A DNA stretch of 64,000 nucleotides from Onchocerca lupi. Its lineage: Eukaryota > Nematoda > Chromadorea > Rhabditida > Onchocercidae. Position numbers and translations under genes: made by a program. Shown here piece by piece: positions 39,662-52,100 of this stretch (the stretch's first letter is position 1; every line of letters begins with the position of its first letter). The notes beneath the pieces are model-generated. The model did not search any database. It was not told the origin of the DNA and saw only the letters and a program-made list of their open reading frames with translations. Where the stretch lies: the NCBI GenBank assembly GCA_028564675.1, contig JAOVVO010000095.1, positions 62,001 through 126,000 of the forward strand. Reading direction: 5' to 3'.

Positions 39662-41927
39662 GAAACTAAAGTTTTCTTTTTTTTGAAAGTCATTAAATTT
39701 AAATATTTGCGGAAAAAGTGAATAAAAATGCTAATCTTGTGAGTTTTATAATTATAAAAATGATTTGCAATGGTACCATCAGTTCTTTCTTCATATGGAT
39801 TAAATATGAAAAAGAAAAAATTTAATTGAAATTTCTTAAACTTTTTTGGATAAAAAATGATGATAATCGTATGTTAATTCTAATTCATATTTTTCCAGCT
39901 TATCTTTTTCCATCAGGTAAAATTTTTTCCAGTAAAAAATGGAAACTTATTTCAAAAATTTAGTAAAATGAATCTGATAACTTAATTTTAAAAGTTTTAA
40001 ATTCATTTTATAATTCTAAATTTTTGCAAATCTCTGGATTCTTTAAAGGAATTTCGGAAACAGAACTAATGCAGCAGAAATAATAAACATTTGTTCTTTG
40101 AAAATTCATTTAACAAAGTTTTCAATCATCATTTCAGACGTTTATGAAAGCCGAGGAATTTTAGGAAATTATTCACTAAGTTATCAAAAATATTGATTTA
40201 AAAATATTTTATCTAATCTAAACGACATTTTAAATTTTCAAATTGTTATTGTTCTCGATTTTAAACTTTAAATTGCTTTTGTCCACAATTTATCGTGATT
40301 ATTTCTCAAGTAAATGATAAAATTGCAAATTACTGGAATAAATTGCAATAAATGAAGATTTAAAAACAATGAAAAAAGTAAAATATCATTTGGTTATAAA
40401 TATTCACAGATTTGGTTTTTGAGGATGAAATAAATTAAATTAAAATTCGTACTTATCGTCGAAAATCAAAATAGAAGAAGTGGATGATTGAGGCGGAAGG
40501 GAAAAGCATTCTAAATGGATAATATTAAAAGGAATTTTCTTCAATTTATGCAACTTTCAAAGCAATAATGATGAAAAGTTCTATTATGAGGTGAAATTGA
40601 ATTTCAATGACTTTATTCGATTCGAAATTTCATTTTAGTCATTTCAACATAAATTTAAACTTCAAGGTAAATCGATAAATTCAACTTTTATGCTTAAAAA
40701 TTCAAGATATATCGATGAATATTTGCAACATAGATATTTCTACAGATTTATTGAAATTTTTGGAAATTTTTGTTTTCCATCGAAAAAATATTTGATTTGA
40801 ATAAAAGAGAGAGGGTGAAAGGTGGAGATAAAGAGATTAAAAGCTGAATCAACAAATAGCTAGGCAAATAATCATTCATTCGCTTTATTTCATCGAAAAG
40901 GTTAAAGGTTAATAGTTTAATTAAAAGCTTTGAAATCGGTTATGATTTTGAATTCAAGGGAAAATTGATTTCACTTAAAGCCAAAAAGTTTATAAAAATT
41001 AAGAAAAATGAATTAAATGTAAAATATTTTAATGGCTTTCTATGATTTTTGTTAATATCATTAATAGAATCAAAAAGGAAGCCTAGGCCATCGTTTTTTT
41101 TTTTTTAATGCATCCGTTGCTATGGATATTTTGAAAAAAAGCCTTAAATGGCTATTTTTAGTGAAATATGAGATAAGTTGTTTACCCTGCTAGGCTCTGG
41201 TATTTGCCATCAAATGAATAGCTGATATCACTTGTGATAAGAAGAAAAAAATTGAAATGAAAAAGAAGAAAATGTAAAAGAATTGTTACTCAAATTAATT
41301 AAGTTTCTGTCATTTAATTCATGTTATTTAAAAGTTATTTAAATTTATGTTATTTAAATTCAAACTAACTGAAAAACCTATCTTTGCATTTTCAGAATTT
41401 AAATGAAATAATAGAAATTACAATGAATAATTTTGAAACTGGCTAAAAATGGAATTGAAAAATCTAATGTTGAATAAGATTGTAATTGGATGATAGCTTT
41501 GTTAGAAATGAAATCAAGTTTAATTCAGAAAAATTTTAGACTTCAAAACTCAAAAACTTCAAAATTCCTAAAAAATGTAAAAAGTGAAGGCAAACGAATA
41601 ACAAGAAAAATGTGAGTAAAAAAATTCTTTTATTATATGAACGACAAGAGACGAAAAATGGAAGAAGAGAGAGAAGTTTAAAATTTATTCTTTTCTAGAG
41701 ATTTAGTTCATTAAGGATTGTTTTTTCAGCAGATTCAGGATTCAGATTCCTTCATGAATGGTCTTTTTTTCCAGCCGGTATTGCTGCATTATTTTACGGT
41801 TTTGGATAATTAAATTTAATTCTGAAATGAATTATACCATTATAATAATTAAAATATTTTTGGATAATTCAATTTACTCATCTTATTCACTTCAGATGAC
41901 AATTTTCTCCAATTAACTCTTATTATC

Positions 41928-42056
41928 GATCATTATCAATCAAACAATCCGCATTATCGATCACTGTCGGTCACCATCAATCAACCCATATTATCAACCA
42001 TTGCTGATCACCAATCGATCACTATCGATAATATCGATCACTACCAATCATTCTTA
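41928..42056. repeat. Degenerate simple repeat based on ATCGATCACTATCA
   Basis: The segment is built from variants of TATCGATCA, CATTATCAATCA and CCAATCGATCACTATCGA, repeated with a loose period of about 10-20 bases. It has many GATC and TCGA words, unlike the surrounding AT-rich DNA. Confidence 0.7.
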
Positions 42057-44123
42057 TAATAATTCTTCATGTTTGTTTTCTCTTCAAATTCTCTCGAAAT
42101 TCTACAATTGTTTATTTAGTTTTTCTGCCAATTTTATTTATCGATTCTTCTACTTAATTGTTGATCTTTTTATTTTAGTAATTAAAAATATCATTCATTA
42201 GAATTTATTCAATTTATACTTCGTTTTCTGCGATCGCAATTATTCCATAATCAAATATGTTGATTTCGTGCAAATCTGATTCTAATCATCTACCAGAAAA
42301 GTTAAGTACCAAGCGATTTTAATAATTATCAATGTTTCCATGTTCAAATTCATTCTTCATCAATTTCCACAAGCTGAGATAATAATTGTTCGATGAAAAA
42401 TACAGAAGCTCATCTTCTATTATTTATTTTTCTTATCGTACAATTTATTTATTTTCTAATATTTCCTATCGTATAATTTTATTCTAGTCATAAAATCATA
42501 CTAACAAATTACTGGTGTTAAATGTGCATTATAAATAACACTGCAGGCATGATAGAAGCAGCAAACATTATCAAATTCTGTGCAATCGATCTCGACAGTA
42601 CTGCTTCACTTAAAGTTAATCACTTATATTTTCAATTTCATTTTTATCACAATATTATTTCTTTCATCAGAAGCTTCGAAATGAAAATGATATTTAACCA
42701 CTGTAAGGTTAGGATGAATAAAAGTTCTAAAATTGAACTTATCGTTTAGGATATCCATCCTTTGAATCCTTCATCAAATAATGAATGATACGTAATGAAG
42801 ATGATTCATGAAATAATGATACATAATGAAGAAGGAAAGTTCAATTTAAATGGAAAATAGATAATGAATAAATCCCAAAAAAATTAACTTTTCTCAAAAT
42901 ACATCTTTCGTTTCTGTCAACTGATGTAACACATTTTTGCCAGCGTATTTTCATCCGAATGCTTTCCACCTACTATAATAAATATTATTGCTAATTACTA
43001 GCAATATAGGCTGTGATACACTGTTTACATTCGAAACAACATTGCCGGGTTTCATGTCGAAGAATGATTTCAAATCTATTTTAAAATTCAAAATGAGGAA
43101 ACCATACAAACCGTTTCGGAGTATATAGCTCTTTTATCATTTTAAATTCCAAATAATTAAGTGCCTAGTTATCGAAAATTCTGTTTAAAAGTTCGGCTCA
43201 AATGCAGTTCATAAATTTGCAAATTATCAGCAAAGTAAAAAAAAAAAGTAAAAACAACATTTAAACAAAATAAAATGGCGAATGAATATGAAAAATGAAA
43301 AATATAAGAAGTGTACATATACCAGAAGATTATAATTGAGAAAAATGACTAATTAAGCTGATAAATTAATCAAATAGAAAAAAAACCCAATATTTCAACA
43401 ATGTAACTCATGAGTTATTTAAAAAAAGATAACCGCAATAAATATTTGTGGGTAAGGACAGGTAATTAACAATTAATAAGATTACCTGAGCGACGATTAT
43501 TAAGCAACAAGGAATCTTTCAGGATATCATTATGGTTATATTCATGCAAGATAAAAATTATGAGAAGGCCGAAAATTCATGAACATCTGATATCAAAATA
43601 AAAATCAAATAAAGTTTAGATAAAAATTCGAATCAACAACATCCCTGATGTATATTCCTGATATACATTGAATCCGCTGGAACATCAACATCGATTTCCA
43701 AAAAAAAACCAAACAGTTCTGAAATAATCCAATTTTCTCATATAACTTGCCAAACTTCCTTCCAGGTCTTTCTAATTTCTTCCAGGATTTGTTCGGGAAA
43801 TAATATTAACCGGAAAGTAAATTGCTTTTGCAGAAGAAAATTGTACAGCGAAATGTCAAATGAAGAAAAAATTGTTAACTATAAGACGATGACCATGCAA
43901 TGAATCATGAATAGATTGAAAAGAACAATTGAAAAAGAGCACCTTATTAACAGACGACTGTTTCCTTACGTACTGGAATAAATTTGATTATTGTCACTAT
44001 CACTGGAATAAATTGTGCAACAAATAAAAGTGAGATAATTAAATATAACATTGGAAATGCAAAACAAATTAATCATTAACATTGCTTATCATCAATAATT
44101 ATATCACGTATCGTGATAATAGA

Positions 44124-47100
44124 TCATTCTCGTTTTGTTTTTGACTGCTTTATATACTGCAGTGAGAAAGCACAGATTTTAAAGTGTTCACATAGTTGAC
44201 GTATCTAAAAAGAAGAAATTTAAATCAAAGTTCTAAGAAATTTCAGGAACAGATAGTCATTAATTATCGTTTGAAAAGGCAATGCTAACTGTTTTAAAAC
44301 TTTCCAATTACATTTACTCTATTAAGACTTCAATAAATGGAAATCATATTTAAATTCAAAATAACTAATGTCTTACCACACAAATTCCAAAATGTAAATG
44401 GACAAAGGTTATGATAGTGACAGCAAGTCGTAAAAAAATCAGTTCTTGATAAATTGATAAAAAACCCGATAAAGATGTTATGGCAATGACCGAATATATT
44501 GCCAGGCATAAATTAAATGTTTCCGCACGAGTACTGCACATTTGTGCGATGATCAGTCGGCACTACAATCAAATTTGTCAATTAATGAAAATTAATTATC
44601 ATTAAAATTAACGGTGTAAATTTTATGAATAGCAGTTGTATTTGATACTTTTTGAACAAAATTTTCAATGTTAAATCTGATAAAATTCCTTACTGCTATA
44701 TTCGAAAATACGGTTCCCATAGTATAAAGATAAAGTCGAGGATCACGCTCAGCAATTTTCCCAGGAGAATATAAGGCCCAAAGCACCGAAATTGAAAACA
44801 AAATTAAGCATGGATATAGAGGTAGGCAGATTTCATAAAAATTGTCCTGCAAAAATGAAAAAATAACAAAATCAGAACCGATAATCTAGAATATAAAGTC
44901 ATTTGAAAAGATATTTTAAATACTTAACAAGTTCTGCCGGAAATTGCAGCTCTTTGCTAAAAACCAAAAGTCAATTGAGACCAACAAATTACCTGCTTTC
45001 CAGTGCGACTTACGAAATAAGAGAGATAAATGTTTCGAGCTGATACCATAAACGATACGTAACAACATACTAAAATGAAATATGTTGTATTTTTGGCTGA
45101 AATTTTACCCTGAATCTTCAATCCCCCAAGTTAAAGAAAAAAAAAGAAATGATTGTTTAGCAGTACTTATTCTTTCCGGTATATAATTCTTAGATACTTA
45201 TTTAGATAGCAACATTTTCATTTATAATTATATTGAAATATGACATGAAATAAAGCAAAATGGTGTAAATTCCAAGGCTTCAGATTATACAATTTTAGCG
45301 CTTTTTCTCGAAGATTCAAAAGCCCAAATACCAATATAAACTGGCTCAAAAACTGACCATAGAAAGCAAATTCGAAACAAATGGCGATCGTAAAACCACT
45401 GAAAACATAAAATTGCAAGTACTCACTGCCTTTGAAAAATGTAAACAAATAAAACAGAGCAAGCCCCTGAAAATTTCAAAGTTTAATTAGAAATTACAGA
45501 CTTCATTTGTATTATAAAAATTATGATATTAAAATCCCAGAGAACTTACTTCTTTCGTTTAAAAAATTTTAAACTCTGAAATTTCTTAACTTTTTTTTCT
45601 TTCCAATCAAAATTAGGAAATTGATATTAATTTAAATAGATTTAGAACTTAAATTCTAATGATGATTCAAATATAAAAACAAGACTAACGTATTGACTCA
45701 AATCATAGTTCCATGGGAGGAATAAAATTCCAGTATTATATTTTTCCCAATGTGAAACAATGAATACTGCTTGAACGCTGATCAAAACCAGAAGAAGTCG
45801 AATCGGTGACACACTAAAAAGTTAAAAAATCATTGATCGGAAGGAAAATTATTTAATTTTCCAGTTTTACCTTTAGTATGTTATTTTTGTTTTTTAGAAA
45901 CCGACTTAGAAAAAACTAGAAACCGACTTGAAAGGATAGGAATCGCTCACAAATAAAAAAAAAAAAAAGAAAGGATTCAAAATACTCAAAGTTTGATTTC
46001 TCGAAGAAACCAAAATGATTTTTAATTCATGCCTTTCCTATTAAAAATCGTTTATATTTGTCACTGAATTGATCAAACTTGTTCATTTGATTAAAACTGA
46101 TCTTCTTGAGTGTACTGAATAAAGAAGCCCCCACTCACCTAAATTCACCTTGCCCAAAGATGGAGAAAATGGTCAATGTTGATGGAACTGTAGACCACGA
46201 ATCCAAACCGTGATCAACTGGAAAAATTAGGATTATTAATTTAGAAAAAAAAAAAAAAAAAAAAGAAGAAAACTTTTTGTAAAGCCCTGGAAAAATTATG
46301 AAAAAGTACAGAAATCTGATTGGGCATTTTCATAATTGTACATTTATCATATAATCTGAAAAATTGGAACAGAATCAATAATTCATAGCTAAATATTGAT
46401 AATTTTTTGCAACACATAATAACATACCAATAAATAAATTGATTTGCAAACATATAATAATTAAAGGAACTAACAAAGTTCTCCAGTTGGTCCGGATGCT
46501 CCTATGCGACGTGCTTGTTTACCGTCGGTACCGTCTAATGTATGTCCCATAAAAGTACAAATCGCGCATAGCAGCCATACCCAATTGGGGATAGATCCTG
46601 AAATTGTTAAATATCTATCAAATCATTTCAATCATTAAAAAAAGTAATTATAATCGGAAATTCGAATCATATGTACTAATCAATCTTTATGACAGAAAGA
46701 TATCTGACGAATTATTTAATTGATGCCGTTCATGAGTTCCCAGAAATAATTATCCATCTATTTAGTACATCATCAGAACGATTTAAACATTTCAATAAAT
46801 AGTTACATCATAATGTTATAGCCGCAGTCGTAGTTTAAACAAGGGACTAAGGGAATCGATGTTTTACTATTACCACAAATAATAGATGATTTTTGTAGAA
46901 ATTAATGAAATTAAATCTTAGCAATTGTTGAAATAATAACAAAAATCCCGTATTAATGGATCAAATTAGAAATAAATACTAAAAAAAGTTTACCAGAATT
47001 TTCGGCGAAAATTTTCGAATTAGCTCCCACATAATAATCGTAGTATGAGACAACGAAAAATGCGAACATAACGAATATGAATCCAGTCAGCGTTAATACA

Positions 47101-47558
47101 TTTGGTGCCAGCCAAGTCGGATAGAACTATTAAAATTCTTGTTTAAAATTTAAATTCCAACAATTATGTCGAAACCATAGAAAATACAATGGGATTTTGA
47201 ATGTTTATGAGAAAATTAATTGTATTCAATAGTATATTTTATAAGATAGAAAAACTATAAGCAACAAAATTTGCAAAATACGGATATCAATAATTATTAG
47301 CCAAGAATACTATACCTGTACAATCCAATTCCAGAATGGATGTGACACGTAATTAGAGAGAGGGCTTGAGTCCACACAACAATACTAAAGTGAAATTTCA
47401 TTAATAAATGTATAAATCTTGAAAAAAAAAAAAAAAAGATGGTGATTTGATATAACTTTGATTTTTTAAAAGTAAATTAATCACTTTATATTTGTCAAAC
47501 CCTCTAATTTGTCGTTCGTTGAGATATTTGTAATCGAACAATCCTAACATCATCATTT
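44124..47558 (-). CDS. ept-1: Ethanolaminephosphotransferase (EPT1/SELENOI type, CDP-alcohol phosphatidyltransferase), complete
   Basis: Eleven exons on the minus strand (47558-47485, 47384-47316, 47126-46994, 46597-46475, 46217-46139, 45813-45690, 45466-45358, 45096-44993, 44846-44694, 44562-44377, 44204-44124) join to about 410 residues from ATG 47556. The enzyme transfers phosphoethanolamine from CDP-ethanolamine to a diradyl-glycerol in ER or Golgi membranes, the last step of the Kennedy pathway. The full CDP-alcohol phosphotransferase motif is present: DGTDGKQARR followed by GELFDHGLDSW, with Asp113, Asp116, Asp134 and Asp138. Family segments include FDKYK near the start, NPLS-like SSPLSNYVSHPFWNWIV, HWEKYNTGILFLPWNYDLSQ and CRLIIAQMCSTR. 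Several hydrophobic exons fit a polytopic protein. Similarity in the middle and at the C-terminus is closer to SELENOI than to CEPT1. The reading frame ends CAFSLQYIKQSKTKRE then TGA, near the place where vertebrate SELENOI has its selenocysteine UGA. Confidence 0.93.
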
Positions 47559-47567
47559 CTGAAAATA
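47557..47567 (-). promoter_or_regulatory. Likely spliced-leader acceptor directly before the ept-1 start
   Basis: On the minus strand a strong acceptor (CTTATTTTCAG) ends at 47559, two bases before ATG 47556. The protein start at this ATG fits the family, so the acceptor has no coding exon to join. This arrangement is typical of nematode SL1 trans-splicing. A normal 5' UTR intron is the alternative. Confidence 0.5.
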
Positions 47568-48089
47568 AGATGAAATAATCATATGTTAAAAGATTAGAAA
47601 AACAATCTCAAACGAATATTTGCCAAAAATCAATCATTAGTAAATATTGGGGACGGACACTTCTCCAGACTTTTATTTCTAGATCCCGAATCCCGGAAAG
47701 ATACTTCCGCAAACTTCCACCATCGGATCCCGAAATGACTCATGACAAGGCTCGTCCTGTGACGCTATCCATGACCTCTCTGCCTTCTCCGTTACTATCC
47801 TTCCTCTTTTTGCCTCCTCTGTTGACAGCCTCCTCAGATAGTATTATATCTCGTCAACTCCATCGAGAAGTAAGCAAAGGGCGGCGGTGGGCCATCATCC
47901 GCCCACTGGTGCCATAGACTGACTACTCCGACAGCAGCATGCGACAGCAGCAGTTGTACTTTGGCTGTCAGTATCCAAAAAACCTCAGGAATCATCGATT
48001 ATCGATCGATCGATCAAAAATGGATGATCTGTCTCTTTCTCTGTTCCTGCAAATTAAATAAATATATGTCATATTGACTGATCTCGTTC

Positions 48090-48262
48090 ATAAGCCTAAT
48101 ATATCATAATCATATTCTTATCATATCATGCTGATCAGCAAAACATGTTTTCCTGACCTCTTTTATGAGTTTAAAATACATAATCATATTCTTATCATAT
48201 CATATTGATTAGACAAATTTCCCTAACCTCTCTGATGAGCCTAATATATCATATCATGTCCT
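48090..48262. repeat. Tandem repeat, about 74 bp unit, a little over two copies
   Basis: CATAATCATATTCTTATCAT begins at 48105 and again at 48179. Each copy continues through a TGATNAG-like segment, a CCTGACCTC/CCTAACCTC segment and TGAG(T/C)(T/C)TAA. A third partial copy (TGAGCCTAATATATCATATC) starts near 48236. Confidence 0.8.
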
Positions 48263-48537
48263 TTTTAGTCTTTGAAAATTAATGCAAATTTATTTAAAAC
48301 GGAAATTACTTATTACCAAATTATTATTCCAATTTATCATATTTCAAACCTGTCGTTTCCAATTCTTCACGCCTTCAATAATTTCAATTGCTGTATCGTT
48401 TTCCAAGAGGATTTTTTTTTTCTGATACTTGCACACTAGTGCACAGGTTTGATCTTTGTTCTCTTCTCCCTTTCAACAATCACTTTATAATTTCTCTTTC
48501 CGCAACGGAAACATCATCGATAATAAAAGAGCTACTG

Positions 48538-48790
48538 CACACACATACAAACACACGTACATGCACACATACATACACATACACATACACACATACATGC
48601 ACATACACATACATACATATACACACTTCATATATATATTTAATAATTTAATGATTCGATTAAAATGTAAGAATCACACATATACAAATATTCATACACA
48701 CACATACACATACACATACACAATGCACACACAAGCATACATATATGTATACTTAATAATTTAATTATTCGATTAAAATACAAGAGTGTT
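48538..48790. repeat. CA/ACAT microsatellite within a 113-bp tandem duplication
   Basis: Two blocks of ACACATACATACACAT-type repeats (about 48538-48627 and 48678-48740) are each followed by a near-identical unique tail. That tail, TTAATAATTTAATGATTCGA in the first copy, starts at 48640 and again at 48753, so the whole unit is duplicated with a 113-base shift. Open frames across it are rich in His and Thr only because of the repeat. Confidence 0.85.
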
Positions 48791-49057
48791 ATGAGAAAAA
48801 TAACTGATGACTGTTTGATATTGAAATAATGCAAGAGGTAGACGAGATAAATTATTTACCCAGTTATTTACCTTTTTTTTGCCCGAGAAATCAAGACAGG
48901 ACGAGTTACCCATTATTTACCTTTCTTCTACCCCGAGAATTACCCGCCAAGTGACAATCAGTCAATATAATAATACGCCACCGTTATAATTTTTGTTTTC
49001 GTTCGGTACGAAGCGGTGACTGACACAGCACGTTCGAATAACACAAGGAGAAGAATA

Positions 49058-49142
49058 GGCGACTTTACGATAAGCTTTAAGCAACACTTTTACGATAAAC
49101 TTTGACTTTTATGATAAGCTTTAGTCTTTGTGATAAGCTTTC
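49058..49142. repeat. Short tandem repeat with GATAAGCTTT core
   Basis: About four copies of a (C)TTT(T)A(C/T)GATAA(G/A)CTTT unit, spaced about 19-30 bases, contain a HindIII-type AAGCTT in most copies. The segment is non-coding. Confidence 0.7.
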
Positions 49143-52100
49143 ATCTAAGACTTTCGATATTTTCTTATCACTTTATTATCTCTTCAATATATATATCTTA
49201 ATCATCCGAATCTTTCAGATTCAATTTTCGATTTATGTTTAAGTTTTATTTGTTCTACTAAAAAGCTTTTAATTGTTGGTTGAAAACAAAATGCTTCGTA
49301 CAGTATTTGAATCGTAATTTATTTCGTCATAGCTCAGACTCTTTGTTAATTAATTCGAAGACATGGATCTAATTAAGAAATTTATAAATATGACTCAATC
49401 TTTTCTAGTCTCTATTCAAGTGGTTTTGAAATTTTTTAGAATTTATTTTTGAAACTTTTGGCTTCATTTTTATCAGAAATTTTTCAATGATCTAAAAAAA
49501 AAAAAAGCTTTTATTTATCTTTAGTCTTTCTTCTCTTTTTGCAATAGCTCTTCATTTTTTTTGGCTTTGAGTGGATTTGTATAATCTGTCCGTCTACTAA
49601 TTCAAATTGCGATAATGAGTGTTGTAATGTTAATGCCTGAACTTTGAACTCCAGAAGTTTGCTTAATTGAGAAAAGAAATCTGATCGAAATAGTGAGAAT
49701 CTCAGTGCTCGATTTCAGGTTAGCGACTAAGAAATCAATAAACTTATTTTCTTTATATCTGAATTCCATTAATTTATAGTAATGATTCAAAAAAAAAAAA
49801 AAAAAAAAGTGCCAATCAAATTTTTTTTGATCGTTAATAGAAATTTAATAACAAAAATAACAAATGCTTTTCCCCTTTTCTCTTCTCTTTTCGAGCAGAA
49901 AAAATTCTCAAAATTCAATATTCTTTGCATTTTTAAAAGATTATTCTTTTCTTTTGAAAATGCAGGAAAAAGAAAAAACTTCCCAGTTTTGAGATATTTC
50001 TTTCGACTTTAAAATTTAACTTCATAAATGTAGAAAATAATTTTGAAATATTGCTTCATGAAAATCACTTTCAGAAATGATTTAGGTTCAATTTGGTATT
50101 AACTAAATCTTTTGCATTTTCAGTCGAATATATAGATCGATGATTTATACCGAAAAGCAGTTTATGATTTCGAAAATTGGAGCAATTCCCTTTAAATTAT
50201 CTTTTTCGTTTTCCCATCATGCAACTATTATTAATGCACCGTAGAATATGAGAATGTATTGTTAAAAAATTAATTCTACCCTACGGCTATCTATTCCGGA
50301 CTGATTAATACTGTCGGAATCGATTAATTTCTTATCGATTGATATGGATATTCAAAACGATATCTGAAAAGAAATTCTCATTAGCAAGATTTATTTCAAT
50401 TTTAATTTGCTTATTTTGTTTTCTAATTTCTCCCATATCCATTGATTCTTAATTTTTTCAATATTTATTCATTTTTGTCCGCTCATTAATAACCTTTCAA
50501 AACTTTCAAAAATCACAACAGAAGCTGGGAGAGTTATGGAAATATTAAGAATTTATTTCTTCTACATCCATCATTCATCAAGAAATATTTCTTAGAAGTC
50601 AAGATCATCGAAAAACATTTTTTAGAAAGCCAAGATCAGCTATTTTTACTAAAAAAAATTTCATCCGAAATCTTACAAAAAGAAATGAATATGCCAGTTC
50701 ATGTATCGATCTTTGTCTCATCTGTTTTTCTATTCGATTTTTTCAAAATTACTTCTGAAAAAAAAATGACTTTGGAAAAGTACGAATTTGAACTTTTCTG
50801 TTTGTTAGTTCCGAATCTTAGAAATGATATCTTTTTACTTTTAAAATTCGTTAACCATCGTAAAATTTTCCTGAAATTTTCCATCAATTGAAAAGATAGG
50901 TTACAGCAATGCAATTGATTTGTTAGTTTCGAATATTTGATTCTTTTTGATTAAAAAAAATGATACTAGAAATAGCAGCATCAAATAATTATAAATGCCT
51001 CAGAACTATCGACCATTTCTAGAACTTCAAATATTATTAAAACTTTTTGAATGTTTCAAAACGAATTATTTTGTTAGATAATTTCGAAATTTAATTGGTA
51101 GATTTTCAAGCAATCATATTACTGATGGGATGAAAAATTATCCAGTAATATTTTTGATACACATCTTCGATATGATTTTTAAAGATTTAAATATGATGAT
51201 AATGTTCTTTCCGAATGAATTGGAAATTAAGTTTAAACAATAATTATGATCAGAAGATTGTTTTTTAGATGAATTTTAAATTGCAATCAGATCACTCTTT
51301 TTAAATCATATCTTGTAATCATTTTTATATAATCGCTTTTTTTTTCATGTTTCTGGAATGCTAATAGTTGTAAAATGTTGCAATAATCTACTGTCCTATC
51401 TTAAAACTTCGAAGAAATTGAATTTTGATCATTATTGCGAATAGTTTGCAATAATAATGACGTATTGAGCGTCGTTTGACGTTTGATGTAATCATATTCG
51501 CTGCAAAGGTTTACGTCGAAATCAAGCGTGAATAGTTGAATAATTTTGATGATAATTGTTATACTTTCTTTCATTCTGTTGCTTACTTCGTTTTCTCAAA
51601 AAAAGAATTAGTACAATTTTATTGATTTTGAATGAGGTATTTTCTAACTTTTAACTTAGTTTACTGCGAAAAATTTTTCCTCTCATGTCAATAGTTCTTT
51701 TTTTATAATTTTTTCCCCGCATCATAAATTCTTCATAATATTTTATTATGTTTGGAAAAGGCTTTTTTACGTTTTCTGCATTTTCCATAGGACAATGTTT
51801 TTTTTTTTTTTTTTTGCACGAAAATTTGAATTTCATTCTGTATAGTGTATGTTGATCGATAACCAAAAAAAAAACAATATTTTTACCTGTCACAGATGTG
51901 ATATCTATATATTAGTAGATGTAAGTATAAAAAAACACACGCCTATTCAAATGTAACATTATTTCAAAATTTCGAAGCATTCGGTGACGAACTTTCGGAG
52001 ATTTCAGATCTTGAACAAACGAACATTTACAATTTTATTTGTATATAGATAGTTTATTTTGGTTTTTTTTTTTTCCTCTATATATACAAAATTTGTCGTT

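Larger units (their letters stand above)
34980..44123. other. About 9 kb non-coding region upstream of eva-1
   Basis: This region lies between the eva-1 start and the end of the ethanolaminephosphotransferase gene, both on the minus strand. Open frames are short, AT-driven and without family match. It contains the separately listed hairpin at 36065-36132, the palindrome at 38074-38103, the tandem repeat at 38281-38502, a poly-T run at 39625-39658 and a simple repeat at 41928-42056. A short G+C-richer patch lies at about 35925-35995. It probably includes the eva-1 promoter and enhancers, but no element can be named. Confidence 0.5.

Noticed and set aside
39482..39721. Plus-strand open frame of 79 codons
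   Set aside because: It spans the 34-base T run, read as poly-Phe; no coding features.
47735..47917. Plus-strand 60-codon frame in the G+C-rich island
   Set aside because: No recognised domain, no splice context; Leu/Ser/Pro content fits a chance frame in balanced DNA.
48388..48764. His/Thr-rich open frames
   Set aside because: They are translations of the CA/ACAT microsatellite.
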